DNA of 64,000 nt from Leucobacter soli (lineage in GTDB: Bacteria > Actinomycetota > Actinomycetes > Actinomycetales > Microbacteriaceae): the NCBI RefSeq assembly GCF_910593785.1, contig NZ_CAJVAP010000003.1:71522-135521 (forward strand), read 5' to 3'. Positions 1-8,848 of the stretch are shown piece after piece. Within the stretch, counting starts at the first letter, position 1. Each line of letters starts with the position of its first letter. A model generated the notes under the pieces. The model did no database searches and was not told the origin of the DNA. It worked only from the letters and a program-made list of their open reading frames with translations. Both the position numbers and the translations under genes were made by a program.

Positions 1-81
1 CTTCTCCTGGGACGGCCTCGATCATGAAGGCTCTTCGGCCGCCGAGAGGTCGACACGCATCGACTCGCCGTCCGGCCGGAT

Positions 82-112
82 TTGGCGGCGACTCCGGCGT
101 CCGCGCTAGACT
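82..112 (+). promoter_or_regulatory. candidate promoter of the thiamine transporter operon
   Basis: A -10 box TAGACT lies at 107-112 and a weak -35 TTGGCG at 82-87 (19-base spacer). Transcription would start near 118-120, just upstream of the TPP riboswitch, so the aptamer would be the first structure in the leader. Only the -10 is convincing. In positions 1-81 I see nothing I can assign. Confidence 0.4.
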
Positions 113-124
113 GCATAACGCAAT

Positions 125-212
125 CCACGGGAGTCCGCACGCGGCGGGCTGAGAGGGAGCACGCGTGCTCCGACCGTTCAACCTGAACTGGATCATGCCA
201 GCGGAGGAAGGA
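125..212 (+). promoter_or_regulatory. TPP (THI-box) riboswitch
   Basis: The leader carries the conserved TPP aptamer blocks: an ACGGGAG segment near 127-133, CTGAGAGG at 149-156, and ACCTGAACTGGATCATGCCAG at about 181-201 followed by GCGGAGGAAGG. The final helix includes the GGAGGAAGG purine run (203-211), which is also the ribosome binding site of the gene starting at 218. Ligand binding would therefore hide the Shine-Dalgarno sequence, suggesting translational control. Its presence supports thiamine or a thiamine precursor as the cargo of the transporter that follows. Confidence 0.93.
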
Positions 213-217
213 ACCCT

Positions 218-1369
218 ATGCGCACGCATACCCGCACACCTCGTTCGTCGTTCGCGCTCCCGCGACTCTCCCGGAGGGCCGCGGCCGCGCTGCTCGCCAC
301 CGGCCTCGCGGTGGCCCTCCCCGCCTGCGCCGGTGATCCCGGCGCACCCGCCGGCGAGGGCGGCGGCACCGCGGAATCGACCGCGGTCACGCTCGTCGTC
401 CACGACAGCTTCGGCGATCCCGAGGCCTTCAGCGCCGCTGCGAGCGCGGCGACCGGATACGACGTCGAGGTCGTCACCGCCGGCGACGGCGGCGAGCTCA
501 CCAACAAGCTGGTGCTGACCAAGGGTGCGCCGATCGCCGACGCCTTCTTCGGCGTGGACGACACGTTCGCTTCCCGGTTGATCGACAACGGGGTGGTGGA
601 GTCGTTCCTGCCCGATCCGCTGCCCGCGCGCGCAGCCGAGCTCGGCGCCCAGCTGGTGCCCGGGCACACCGGCGACGCGGCGAGCGTCTCGGCCTTCCCG
701 ATGATCCCGATCGATCTCGGCGCAACCTGCATGAACATCGACAGCGGTTGGTTCGCGGAGAACGACCTGACGCCGCCGCAGAGCTATGAGGATCTGGCCG
801 ATGCGCGGTACCGGGGTCTCACGGTCGTGATCGATCCGACCGCCTCCTCGACCGGTGCGGCGTTCCTCACGGGCACCGTCGCCGCCTACGGGGAGACGGG
901 ATACCTCGACTACTGGAAGCGGCTCGTCGACAACGACGTGCGGATCGAGTCGGGCTGGACCGAGGCCTACAACGGCCAGTTCACGCAGGGCGGCGAGGGT
1001 GGTACCCACCCGGTCGTGCTCTCGTACAGCACCTCGCCGGCCTGGACGCTCAGCGAAGACGGCGAGACCTCGACGACCGAGGCGCTGCTCGGCACCTGCA
1101 CGACGCAGATCGAATACGCGGGCGTGCTCGCCGGCGCAGCGAACCCCGCGGGTGCGCAGGCCGTGGTCGAGTACCTCCTCTCTCCCGAATTCCAGGCCAC
1201 CATCCCCGAGACGATGTACATGTACCCGGTCGACGCCGACATCGAGCTGCCGGAGGAGTGGGAGCGCTTCGCCGCGCTGCCGACGGAGCCGCACGACCTG
1301 ACCCCGGCGCAGATCGGCGCCGACCGCGAGACGTGGCTCAAGGATTGGAGCGACGCCGTCGGATGGTGA
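218..1369 (+). CDS. thiB: thiamine ABC transporter substrate-binding lipoprotein
   Basis: This 383-residue extracytoplasmic solute-binding protein begins with an arginine-rich signal peptide ending in a lipobox (ALPAC, Cys37), so it should be a membrane-anchored lipoprotein. The mature part (NIDSGWF, then VIDPTASSTG) resembles the ThiB/iron-type solute-binding family. It should capture thiamine or a derivative and deliver it to the permease encoded next. The assignment rests on the TPP riboswitch directly upstream, the two-domain fused permease and the ThiQ-like ATPase. The start is fixed by the ATG at 218 behind GGAGGAAGG. Its end overlaps the permease start. Precursor (HMP) rather than thiamine uptake cannot be excluded. 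Confidence 0.88.
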   Translation: MRTHTRTPRSSFALPRLSRRAAAALLATGLAVALPACAGDPGAPAGEGGGTAESTAVTLVVHDSFGDPEAFSAAASAATGYDVEVVTAGDGGELTNKLVLTKGAPIADAFFGVDDTFASRLIDNGVVESFLPDPLPARAAELGAQLVPGHTGDAASVSAFPMIPIDLGATCMNIDSGWFAENDLTPPQSYEDLADARYRGLTVVIDPTASSTGAAFLTGTVAAYGETGYLDYWKRLVDNDVRIESGWTEAYNGQFTQGGEGGTHPVVLSYSTSPAWTLSEDGETSTTEALLGTCTTQIEYAGVLAGAANPAGAQAVVEYLLSPEFQATIPETMYMYPVDADIELPEEWERFAALPTEPHDLTPAQIGADRETWLKDWSDAVGW

Positions 1370-3123
1370 TCGAGCGGGACGGGCGGGCCGGCAGGCTGCA
1401 CGGCCGAGGCCGCCGGTTGCACGGCCGGGCGGCGGGCCGCCGGGTGCGATCCCGGCCGCTCGCCGTCGTCGCGTGGACGCTCGCCGTTGCCCTGCCGCTC
1501 GGCTTCCTGACACTGTTCTTCCTCTGGCCGGTGCTCGCCCTCGTCGCGACCGGGTTCACGGAGGGCACGGCGGAGGGCGCCCGTCTCGACCTCACCGGCA
1601 TCCCCGAAGTCTTCTCCGAGCCGCGCACCTGGCGGGTGATCGGCCAGACGCTCGCCCAGGCCGGCGCCGGGACGATCCTCTCGCTCCTGCTCGGTGTTCC
1701 GGCCGCGTTCGTGCTCTACCGCCTCCGATTCCCGGGCCGCGGCCCGCTGCGCGCGCTGCTGACGGTGCCGTTCGTGCTGCCGACCGTGGTCGTCGGCGTC
1801 GCCTTCGCCGCACTGCTCGGCCCGGGCGGCCCGCTCGCCTGGCTGGGCCTCGACCAGGGTTTCGTCGCGATCGTGCTCGCTCTCGCCTTCTTCAACGTCA
1901 CCGTCGTCATGCGCACCGTCGGCGGCTTCTGGGCGCAGCTCGATCCGCGCCCCGAGCAGGCCGCCCGCATGCTGGGCGCCGGGCCGGCCCGCGTCTGGTG
2001 GACCATCACCCTGCCCGCGTTGACACCCGCGATCGCGTCGGCCGCGGCGCTCGTGTTCCTCTTCTGCGCCACCTCCTTCGCCGTCGTGCTCGTGCTGGGC
2101 GGGCGCCGCTTCTCGACCGTCGAGACGGAGATCTACCGCCTGACGATGCAGTTCCTGGATCTGCGTTCGGCGGCCGTGCTCGCACTCGTCCAGTTCGCCA
2201 TCGTCGCGCTGGCGATGGTCGTCTCCTCCGGCCTCCGCCGACGGCGGGAACGGGCGATCGCGATGAGCTTCCGCGGCCTGCGAGCGGCGCGGCCGCGACT
2301 CGCGCACCTGCCCGTCATCCTCTGCTTCGCCGCCACCGTCCTGCTGCTCCACGCGCTGCCGGTGCTCACGCTCGTCGCGCGTTCGCTCCGAGATACCGCC
2401 GGACGATGGACTCTGGCCCATTACCGGCACCTGTTCGCCCCGCCCGAGGGCAGCGCGCTGCAGGGCGGCGTGCTCGACGCGATCCTCCTCTCGCTCCGGT
2501 TCGCCGCGGTCGCGACGCTCCTCGCCGTCGTGCTCGGCGCGCTCACCGCGCTGGTCCTCTCGCGCCGCCCGCGGAGCCGCACGCTGCGCCGCGGGATCGA
2601 GTTCCTCGACGGCGCGGTCATGCTGCCGCTCGGAGTCTCGGCCGTGACGCTCGGCTTCGGCCTGCTGCTCACGATGCATCGGCCGCTCGGCATCGGTTTC
2701 GACCTGCGCACCTCGATCGTGCTGATCCCGATAGCCCAGGCGCTCGTCGCGCTGCCGCTCGTGCTGCGCACCCTGCTGCCCGCACTCCGCGGCATCGATC
2801 CCCGTCTGCGGGACGCGGCGGCGATGCTCGGCGCCTCTCCGCTCCGAGTGCTCGCGACGATCGACCTGCCGATGCTGGGTCGTTCAGCGGGACTGGCACT
2901 CGGTTTTGCGGCGGCCGCAGCACTCGGGGAGTTCGGGGCCACATCGTTCCTGGTGCGGCCCGGGGCGCAGACGCTGCCGGTCGCGATCGGCGATCTGATA
3001 GGCCGGCAGGGAGCGGACAACTACGGGATGGCGCTCGCCGCGGCGGTGCTGCTCGGGGTGATGGTCACGGGTATCATGCTGCTGGCCGAGCGCTGGCGGG
3101 GGACGGGAGTCAGCGAATGGTGA
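1363..3123 (+). CDS. thiP: thiamine ABC transporter permease, two fused domains
   Basis: This 586-residue integral membrane protein carries two consecutive permease domains, as in ThiP and FbpB-type permeases. Each has an EAA-type loop that contacts the ATPase: AARMLGAGPARVWWTITLPAL near residues 197-220 and AAAMLGASPLRVLATIDLPML near 483-505. The ATG at 1363 overlaps the thiB stop (ATGGTGA), so translation is coupled; a GTG at 1366 is an alternative start. The basic N-terminal 30 residues precede the first membrane span. One polypeptide forms both halves of the channel, so no second permease gene is needed. Confidence 0.88.
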   Translation: MVIERDGRAGRLHGRGRRLHGRAAGRRVRSRPLAVVAWTLAVALPLGFLTLFFLWPVLALVATGFTEGTAEGARLDLTGIPEVFSEPRTWRVIGQTLAQAGAGTILSLLLGVPAAFVLYRLRFPGRGPLRALLTVPFVLPTVVVGVAFAALLGPGGPLAWLGLDQGFVAIVLALAFFNVTVVMRTVGGFWAQLDPRPEQAARMLGAGPARVWWTITLPALTPAIASAAALVFLFCATSFAVVLVLGGRRFSTVETEIYRLTMQFLDLRSAAVLALVQFAIVALAMVVSSGLRRRRERAIAMSFRGLRAARPRLAHLPVILCFAATVLLLHALPVLTLVARSLRDTAGRWTLAHYRHLFAPPEGSALQGGVLDAILLSLRFAAVATLLAVVLGALTALVLSRRPRSRTLRRGIEFLDGAVMLPLGVSAVTLGFGLLLTMHRPLGIGFDLRTSIVLIPIAQALVALPLVLRTLLPALRGIDPRLRDAAAMLGASPLRVLATIDLPMLGRSAGLALGFAAAAALGEFGATSFLVRPGAQTLPVAIGDLIGRQGADNYGMALAAAVLLGVMVTGIMLLAERWRGTGVSEW

Positions 3124-3827
3124 GCGAGCAGGATCCGCGCGTGCGGCGCGGTCTGCGCGTCGACGGCGCGACGGTCCGGTACGAGGCCGGACCCGGGCGC
3201 GGCAGTCGGGGCGGGGCGGAACCCGCGCTACCCGCCGTCGACGGGGTCTCCTTCGCCGTCAGGCCCGGCGAGGTCGTCGCACTGACGGGCCCCAGCGGTT
3301 GCGGCAAGTCGACCCTGCTGCGAGCGATCGCCGGCCTGGAGCCGCTGGCCGGCGGCTCGGTCCACTGGGACGATGAGGATCTCGAACGCGTACCGCCGCA
3401 CCGCCGCGGCTTCGGGCTGATGTTCCAGGACGGGCAGCTCTTCGCCCACCGCAGCGTCGCTGAGAACATCGCCTACGGGCTGCGGGTGCAGCGCGCGGCT
3501 CGTGGGGAGCGCGAGGCGAGGGTCGCCGAACTGCTCGCGCTCGTCGAGCTGCCCGACGCCGGTTCCCGCCCGGTGACGGCGCTCTCCGGGGGCGAACGGC
3601 AGCGCGTGGCGCTCGCTCGCTCGCTCGCGCCGCGGCCGCGGCTGCTGCTGCTCGACGAACCGCTCTCGGCGCTCGACCGGGAGCTGCGTGAGCGCCTCGC
3701 ACTCGACCTCGCCCGTCTGCTCCGGCAGACGGGCACGACCGCCATCCTCGTCACTCACGACGAGTCGGAGGCCGAGGCCGTCGCCGATCGCGCCCTGCGG
3801 ATGCGCTCCGGAAGGCTGCTCCCGTGA
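3117..3827 (+). CDS. thiQ: thiamine ABC transporter ATP-binding protein
   Basis: This 236-residue ABC ATPase has Walker A GPSGCGKST near residue 57, a Q-loop in FQDGQLF, the signature LSGGERQRV near 155, Walker B LLLLDEP followed by a D-loop SALD near 177, and an H-loop VTHD near 213. It powers the permease encoded just upstream. The ATG at 3117 overlaps the thiP stop; a GTG at 3120 is also possible. The length matches ThiQ, which lacks the C-terminal regulatory extension of MalK-type ATPases. It is the third gene of the riboswitch-controlled operon. Confidence 0.88.
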   Translation: MVSEQDPRVRRGLRVDGATVRYEAGPGRGSRGGAEPALPAVDGVSFAVRPGEVVALTGPSGCGKSTLLRAIAGLEPLAGGSVHWDDEDLERVPPHRRGFGLMFQDGQLFAHRSVAENIAYGLRVQRAARGEREARVAELLALVELPDAGSRPVTALSGGERQRVALARSLAPRPRLLLLDEPLSALDRELRERLALDLARLLRQTGTTAILVTHDESEAEAVADRALRMRSGRLLP

Positions 3828-4399
3828 GCGCGGGGAACCCGGGTGCGCGCCTGCGCGCCCGCCTGAGCGGGAACCTCGGCGCGGGTGAGCCCGGGGTCGT
3901 GCTGATCGACGGGCGCTCGGGGTCCGGCAAGACCACTTTCGCCGCGCAGCTGGCCGAGGAGTCGGGGGCGCAGATCCTCCATCTCGAGGATCTCTATCCG
4001 GGATGGGACGGGCTCGCCGCCGGCTCGCGCGCCGTGGCCGACGTGCTGCGGGCGGGGGAGTATCGCGGCTACGACTGGCTCGCCGGCGACTTCGGCGACG
4101 GGTGGGTCGCGCTCGATCCCGCACGCCCCCTGGTCATCGAGGGCTGCGGCGCCGTGACGGCGAGGAACCTCCGGGCCGTGCGCGACTTCATCGCGTCGGC
4201 CGGCTCGACGGTCGCCCGGACACCGGCCCCGGTGCGCAGCCTCTGGCTCGAGTGCCCGGCTCCGCTCCGCCGGCAACGGGCCCTCGCACGCGACGGCGAG
4301 ATCTTCGCGCCCCACTGGGACAGCTGGGCGGCTCAGGAGGAGACGCAGATCGCCGCGGAGCGCCCGATCGCCCTGGTCGACGAGATCGTGCACACCTGA
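3824..4399 (+). CDS. P-loop nucleotide kinase-like ATP-binding protein
   Basis: This is a 191-residue soluble protein with a P-loop DGRSGSGKTT at residues 29-38 near its N terminus, like the uridine-kinase/AAA_18 class of small kinases. A later HLEDLYPGWDGL segment resembles the substrate/lid region of that class. The GTG start at 3824 overlaps the thiQ stop (GTGA), so it is translationally coupled to the thiamine transporter and shares its riboswitch-controlled transcript. A role in phosphorylating an imported thiamine-related compound would be tempting, but nothing in the sequence fixes the substrate. Confidence 0.6.
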   Translation: MSAGNPGARLRARLSGNLGAGEPGVVLIDGRSGSGKTTFAAQLAEESGAQILHLEDLYPGWDGLAAGSRAVADVLRAGEYRGYDWLAGDFGDGWVALDPARPLVIEGCGAVTARNLRAVRDFIASAGSTVARTPAPVRSLWLECPAPLRRQRALARDGEIFAPHWDSWAAQEETQIAAERPIALVDEIVHT

Positions 4400-4417
4400 T
4401 CCCATCCGGCACGACGG

Positions 4418-4430
4418 TAGACTGTACGGG
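4418..4430 (+). promoter_or_regulatory. -10 box and leaderless start of purN
   Basis: A TAGACT hexamer occupies 4418-4423 and the GTG start codon of purN begins at 4430, so transcription would begin at or beside the start codon. There is no Shine-Dalgarno sequence in the 30 bases between the preceding stop and this GTG. This is the pattern of a leaderless actinobacterial mRNA. Confidence 0.6.
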
Positions 4431-5029
4431 TGCTGAACGTCTGCGTGCTGATCTCCGGGAGCGGCAGCAACCTCAAAGCCCTGCTCGATGCGGCGGCGGA
4501 TCCCGCCTACCCGGCCCGGATCGTCGCCGTGGGCTCCGACACCGAGGCGCCCGGGCTCGCGCATGCGACGGCCGCCGGGGTGCCCACGTTCATCGTGCGG
4601 CCGCAGGACTACGACGACCGCGAGGAGTGGGGGCAGGTCCTCGCCGCCGCGATCCAGGAGCACGGCGTCGGCACGGGCCCGGATTCGGGGCTCGTCGTGA
4701 GCGCCGGACTCATGCGGATCCTGCCCGCCGGCTTCGTGCACGAGTTCTCGCCGCGCCTCATCAACACCCATCCCGCGCTGCTGCCCCTCCACCCCGGAGC
4801 CCACGCGGTGCGCGACGCGCTCGCCGCCGGCGCGACCGAGACCGGTGTCACCGTTCACGTCATCGACGAAGGCGTCGACACCGGGCCGGTGCTGCGCCAG
4901 GCCCGCGTCGAGATCCGTCCCGGCGAGGGCGAGAACGAGCTGCACGAGCGCATCAAGCAGGTGGAGCGTCCCCTGCTCGTCGACACGGTGCGCGCGATCG
5001 CGACCGGCGAACTGCAGCTCTCCGACTGA
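4430..5029 (+). CDS. purN: phosphoribosylglycinamide formyltransferase
   Basis: This 199-residue enzyme transfers a formyl group from 10-formyl-tetrahydrofolate to glycinamide ribonucleotide, the third step of purine synthesis. Family hallmarks are the N-terminal phosphate-binding SGSGSNL (residues 9-15), the catalytic NTHPALLP segment near residue 112, and [10 protein letters not shown] near 144-153 with the catalytic Asp. The start is a GTG seven bases after a -10 box, suggesting a leaderless transcript. It is followed after 99 bases by purH, the usual actinobacterial arrangement. Confidence 0.95.
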   Translation: MLNVCVLISGSGSNLKALLDAAADPAYPARIVAVGSDTEAPGLAHATAAGVPTFIVRPQDYDDREEWGQVLAAAIQEHGVGTGPDSGLVVSAGLMRILPAGFVHEFSPRLINTHPALLPLHPGAHAVRDALAAGATETGVTVHVIDEGVDTGPVLRQARVEIRPGEGENELHERIKQVERPLLVDTVRAIATGELQLSD

Positions 5030-5128
5030 GGCCATAGCGTCGCCACCGAGCAGCAGAGCACACGAGCAGAGCCCCGCGCCGAGATACCCGCCAGAACCTA
5101 CGCCAGAACACCGAGGAGACCGACCCGC

Positions 5129-6805
5129 ATGGCAGTACAGAGCCACGACCCCAGCCTCTACGAGCACCGCGATCTGATCCCGGTGCGACGCGCACTGATC
5201 TCGGTGAGCGACAAGACGAGGCTGCTCGAGCTGGCGGAGGCGCTCGTCGCGGCCGGCGTCGAGATCGTCTCGACCGGCTCGACCGCCGCGACCATCCGCG
5301 ACGCCGGGCATCCCGTGGTCGAAGCGGCCGAGGTCACCGGCTTCCCCGAGGTGCTCGACGGCCGGGTGAAGACGCTGCACCCGGCGATCCACTCGGGGCT
5401 GCTCGCCGACCTGCGCCTCGCCTCGCACCGCGACCAGCTCGACGAACTCGGCTTCGCGCCCTTCGAGCTCGTCGTCGTGAACCTCTACCCGTTCGAGCAG
5501 ACCGTCGCCGCGGGCAAGCCGGCGGCCGACGTGATCGAGAACGTCGACATCGGCGGCCCGGCCATGGTGCGGGCCACCGCGAAGAACCACGCCAACGCCG
5601 CGATCGTCGTCTCGCCCGCCCGATACGACGAGGTCATCGCCGCGGTCGCGGTCGGCGGCACCTCGCTCGCACTGCGCCGCTCGCTCGCCACCGACGCCTT
5701 CGTGCATACGGCCCAGTACGATGCCGCCGTCGCGAACTGGTTCCTGGAACAGGAGGAGCTCGACTGGAGCGAGGCCCCGGCCGACGCGACCGACGAGCAG
5801 GACGATTCGATCGATGCGATCTTCGAAGCCCCGGCCGACGGCTCGTTGAGCGCGACAACGCTCGGCTTCGAGATCTTCGGGCTGCGCGAGGCCGTGCTGC
5901 GCTACGGCGAGAACAGCCACCAGCGCGCCGCGCTCTTCACGGAGGGCGAAGGATCCGGCATCGCCCAGGCCGCGCAGCTGCACGGCAAGGAGATGTCCTA
6001 CAACAACTACGTCGATGCGGACGCGGCGCTGCGCGCCGCCAACGACCACGAGCGCCCGGCCGTGGCGATCATCAAGCATGCGAACCCGTGCGGAATCGCC
6101 GTCGCACCCGAGGGTGCGGCCGATCCCATCGCCGAGGCGCACCGTCTGGCGCACGCCTGCGACCCGGTCTCCGCGTTCGGCGGAGTCATCGCGGCGAACC
6201 GCACGGTGACGAAGGGCATGGCGGAGGCCGTGGCCGAGATCTTCACCGAGGTGATCGTCGCCCCCGGGTTCGAGCCGGAGGCGCTGGCGATCCTCACGCA
6301 GAAGAAGAACGTGCGCTTGCTGGTGCTGCCCGTCGACTTCGCGCCGAACCCGCTGGAGCTGCGTCAGGTCTCCGGAGGGTTCCTGCTGCAGGACGCCGAC
6401 CGCTCCTTCGCCCCTGTCGGGGAGTGGACGCTCGCCGCGGGCGAGCCGGCCGACGCGGCGACGCTGGCAGAGCTCGAGTTCGCCTGGCGGGCCTGCCGCG
6501 CCGTGAAGTCGAACGGGATCCTGCTGACGAGCGGTGGAGCCTCCGTCGGCGTCGGCATGGGGCAGGTGAACCGCGTCGACTCGTGCCGACTCGCCGTGTC
6601 GCGCGCAGGGGAGCGGGCTTCGGGCTCCGTCGCCGCCTCGGACGCGTTCTTCCCGTTCGCCGACGGCCTTCAGGTGCTGCTCGACGCGGGCGTGCGCGCG
6701 GTGGTGCAGCCCGGCGGATCGGTGCGCGACGCGGAGGTCGTCGCGGCGGCCGCGGCGGCCGGCGCGACCATGTACTTCACCGGGGAGCGCCACTTCTTCC
6801 ACTGA
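5129..6805 (+). CDS. purH: bifunctional AICAR transformylase/IMP cyclohydrolase
   Basis: This 558-residue protein performs the last two steps of IMP synthesis. The N-terminal MGS-like IMP cyclohydrolase domain begins around [13 protein letters not shown] and includes [13 protein letters not shown] near residues 75-87. The C-terminal AICAR transformylase domain carries the catalytic KHANPCG near residue 315 and ends [10 protein letters not shown]. The ATG at 5129 is preceded by GAGGAG (5113-5118). A short acidic linker ([14 protein letters not shown]) near residue 225 is longer than in many homologues. It forms a purine unit with purN. Confidence 0.96.
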   Translation: MAVQSHDPSLYEHRDLIPVRRALISVSDKTRLLELAEALVAAGVEIVSTGSTAATIRDAGHPVVEAAEVTGFPEVLDGRVKTLHPAIHSGLLADLRLASHRDQLDELGFAPFELVVVNLYPFEQTVAAGKPAADVIENVDIGGPAMVRATAKNHANAAIVVSPARYDEVIAAVAVGGTSLALRRSLATDAFVHTAQYDAAVANWFLEQEELDWSEAPADATDEQDDSIDAIFEAPADGSLSATTLGFEIFGLREAVLRYGENSHQRAALFTEGEGSGIAQAAQLHGKEMSYNNYVDADAALRAANDHERPAVAIIKHANPCGIAVAPEGAADPIAEAHRLAHACDPVSAFGGVIAANRTVTKGMAEAVAEIFTEVIVAPGFEPEALAILTQKKNVRLLVLPVDFAPNPLELRQVSGGFLLQDADRSFAPVGEWTLAAGEPADAATLAELEFAWRACRAVKSNGILLTSGGASVGVGMGQVNRVDSCRLAVSRAGERASGSVAASDAFFPFADGLQVLLDAGVRAVVQPGGSVRDAEVVAAAAAAGATMYFTGERHFFH

Positions 6806-6808
6806 CCC

Positions 6809-6834
6809 GATGGGCCTCCCGTCGACGTCCCATC
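6809..6834 (+). terminator. weak hairpin after purH
   Basis: GATGGG (6809-6814) can pair with CCCATC (6829-6834) across a 14-base loop just after the purH stop. There is no T-run, so termination by this hairpin alone would be weak. Confidence 0.3.
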
Positions 6835-6896
6835 ATCTGATGTGACCCAGCCTGCCCTTCTTTGCGCCCGCCTCGCTCGACCGGGAGAATGAGGCT

Positions 6897-7250
6897 ATGG
6901 AAATCGTCAAGGGGATTCTGGTCGTTCTGCACATCGTCGGCTTCGCCGCCGTGTTCGGAAGCGTCATGGCGCAGATGTCGAAGGTCAAGGCCGGCGCGGC
7001 GGTGATCACGAACGGGGTGCTGCACGGGCTCTCCACGATGTTCGTGACGGGTCTCCTGCTGGTCGCGATGCGCTACATGCTCGACGAGCCGGTCGACAAC
7101 CTCAAGATCACGCTCAAGATGGTGGTGCTGATCGTGATGATCGTGATCGTGCTGCTGAACCGCAAGAAGGAGAGCGTGCCCGCGGGTGTGCTCGGCGCGG
7201 TGGCCGGCCTCGGCGTGCTGAACGTCGCGCTCGCGGTGCTCTGGAACTGA
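6897..7250 (+). CDS. small four-helix membrane protein of unknown function
   Basis: This 117-residue protein is almost wholly hydrophobic, with about four predicted membrane helices: near residues 5-25 (VVLHIVGFAAVFGSVMAQM), 40-60 (LSTMFVTGLLLVAMRYML), 72-88 (KMVVLIVMIVIVLL) and 96-115. A short basic loop NRKKES separates the last two. Small conserved membrane proteins of this size occur in many Actinobacteria without known function. The ATG at 6897 is preceded by GGGAGAATGAGGCT, a modest ribosome binding site. It stands alone between purH and a convergent aldehyde dehydrogenase gene. Confidence 0.75.
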   Translation: MEIVKGILVVLHIVGFAAVFGSVMAQMSKVKAGAAVITNGVLHGLSTMFVTGLLLVAMRYMLDEPVDNLKITLKMVVLIVMIVIVLLNRKKESVPAGVLGAVAGLGVLNVALAVLWN

Positions 7251-7256
7251 TCGTCA

Positions 7257-7276
7257 GGCGCTGAAGCCTCAGCGCC
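7257..7276. terminator. bidirectional terminator hairpin between convergent genes
   Basis: A perfect 8-base-pair stem GGCGCTGA (7257-7264) and TCAGCGCC (7269-7276) closes a four-base loop. The right arm contains the stop codon and last codons of the minus-strand aldehyde dehydrogenase gene, so the hairpin is partly coding. It can serve both the membrane protein gene and the convergent dehydrogenase; no T-run is seen. Confidence 0.6.
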
Positions 7277-8789
7277 AGCGCGCGCCCCACTGCGGGGACT
7301 CGCCGGCCGGCGAGAAGGCCTGCGGCACGCCCAGCGGGTTGTCGTCGCGCAGCGCGGCCGGGAGGAACGCCGCGGGGGCGTTCTGGTAGGCCACCGGGCG
7401 CTGGAAGCGCGCGATGGCCGCCGTGCCGACCGAAGTGCTGCTGTCGTTGGTGGTCGCCGGCCAGGGGCCGCCGTGCTGCTGGGCGGGGGTCACCGCGACA
7501 CCCGTGGACCAGCCGTTGAAGAGCACCCGGCCGACCTGCCGGCTGATGGCCGAGACCAGCGCGCGCAGCTCGCCGGCGTTCTCGGTCTCACCGGTCGCCT
7601 CGCGCTCGCTCAGGTGCAGGGTTCCGGTGAGGTTGCCCTCGTAGAACTCGGGCATGAGCGCGGCGAGGTCGGTGCCGGCCGGCACCTCGACCAGGATCGA
7701 AAGCGGGCCGAAGGCCTCTTCGACCAGTGCTTCGCGCCCGGAGCGGAAGTCGTCGAGGGAGACGGCGACGACGGTCGGCGTCGCCCAGCCCTGACCGTCC
7801 TCGTCGAAGCGGATCGCGCCCGCGAGCACGGGGCGCACGCCGGTGCTCGCGAGGATCGCGTCGCGTCGATCCGCGAAGCTCTGCGCGATGCGCGGGCCGA
7901 GCAGGCGATGCTCGGGCAGGTCGGTGCCGGTGGTCGCGATCGCGGCGGGAAGCGCGCTGCCCTCGGGGATGAACACGAACCCCGGCTTGGTGCACAGCTG
8001 ACCCGCGGATCCGGAGACGCTGGTGAGGTAGCCGGAGGCGATCGCGTCGGCCCGCTCGGCGATGGCGTCGGCCGTGATGAACACGGGGTTGACGCTGCCG
8101 AGCTCGCCGTAGAACGGGATCGGCGCCGGCCGGGCGGCGGCGATGTCGGCGAGCAGACGGCCGATGCCGATCGATCCGGTGAAGGATCCCGCCTTGATGC
8201 GCGGATCCTTCAGGATCTCGACGCCCGCGTCGCGGCCGTGCACGAGCTGGAAGATCCCGTCGGGCATGCCGGTGCCGCGCAGAGCCGCGAGCGCGACCTC
8301 GGCCGTCGCGTCGCTCAGCTCGGGGTGCCCCGAGTGCGCCTTGACGATGAGCGGGCAGCCGGCGGCGAGGATCGCGGCGGAGTCGCCGCCGAGCACCGAG
8401 AACGCGAACGGGAAGTTCGAGGCCGAGAAGTTGATGACCGGCCCGAGCGGCAGATGGGTGCGCCGCACGTCCGGTCGGGGGCCGAGCACGAAGTCGGGGT
8501 CCGCAGGGTCGATGCGGGCGTCCAGGTAGGCGCCGTCGACCAGGGTGTCGGCGAAGAGGCGGAGCTGCACGGCGGTGCGGGTGACCTCGCCATTGAGGCG
8601 AGCCTCGGTGAGGCCCGTCTCGCGCATGGCGATCTCCACGAGCCGCGCCTTGGCGGCCTCGAGCGCGTCGGCGATCGCGACGATCGCGCCGGCGCGATCC
8701 TCTGGGCGGGTGGCTGCGAAGGAGGCGGCGGAAGCCTCCGCCGCGGCGACGACGGCTTCGAGCTCGGGGGAGAGGGCGGACTCGGTCAT
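7269..8789 (-). CDS. aldehyde dehydrogenase (NADP+), alpha-ketoglutaric-semialdehyde type
   Basis: This 506-residue ALDH-superfamily enzyme resembles the KGSADH branch in its LGPRPDVRR..LPLGPVINFSASNFPFAFSVLGGD segment. The oxyanion Asn is Asn125 (SASNFPF), the general-base Glu is Glu229 (YGELGSVNP) and the catalytic Cys is Cys266 (SAGQLCTKPG), all present. It should oxidise a semialdehyde to the acid with NAD(P)+. It lies 59 bases after the agmatine deiminase gene on the same strand, so the two are probably co-transcribed. In this amine-catabolic setting, amine-derived aldehydes are likely substrates; the exact one is not shown. Confidence 0.88.
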   Translation of the reverse strand: MTESALSPELEAVVAAAEASAASFAATRPEDRAGAIVAIADALEAAKARLVEIAMRETGLTEARLNGEVTRTAVQLRLFADTLVDGAYLDARIDPADPDFVLGPRPDVRRTHLPLGPVINFSASNFPFAFSVLGGDSAAILAAGCPLIVKAHSGHPELSDATAEVALAALRGTGMPDGIFQLVHGRDAGVEILKDPRIKAGSFTGSIGIGRLLADIAAARPAPIPFYGELGSVNPVFITADAIAERADAIASGYLTSVSGSAGQLCTKPGFVFIPEGSALPAAIATTGTDLPEHRLLGPRIAQSFADRRDAILASTGVRPVLAGAIRFDEDGQGWATPTVVAVSLDDFRSGREALVEEAFGPLSILVEVPAGTDLAALMPEFYEGNLTGTLHLSEREATGETENAGELRALVSAISRQVGRVLFNGWSTGVAVTPAQQHGGPWPATTNDSSTSVGTAAIARFQRPVAYQNAPAAFLPAALRDDNPLGVPQAFSPAGESPQWGARWR

Positions 8790-8848
8790 GTTGTGGATCC
8801 TCGGTGGTGCTGTGGCGGGTGGAAGGCCGTGGAGCAGGCGTCCGCGAG

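Noticed and set aside
3755-6802. 1015-codon minus-strand frame over thiQ, purN and purH
   Set aside because: It runs antisense through several well-recognised genes and its composition is that of a high-GC shadow.
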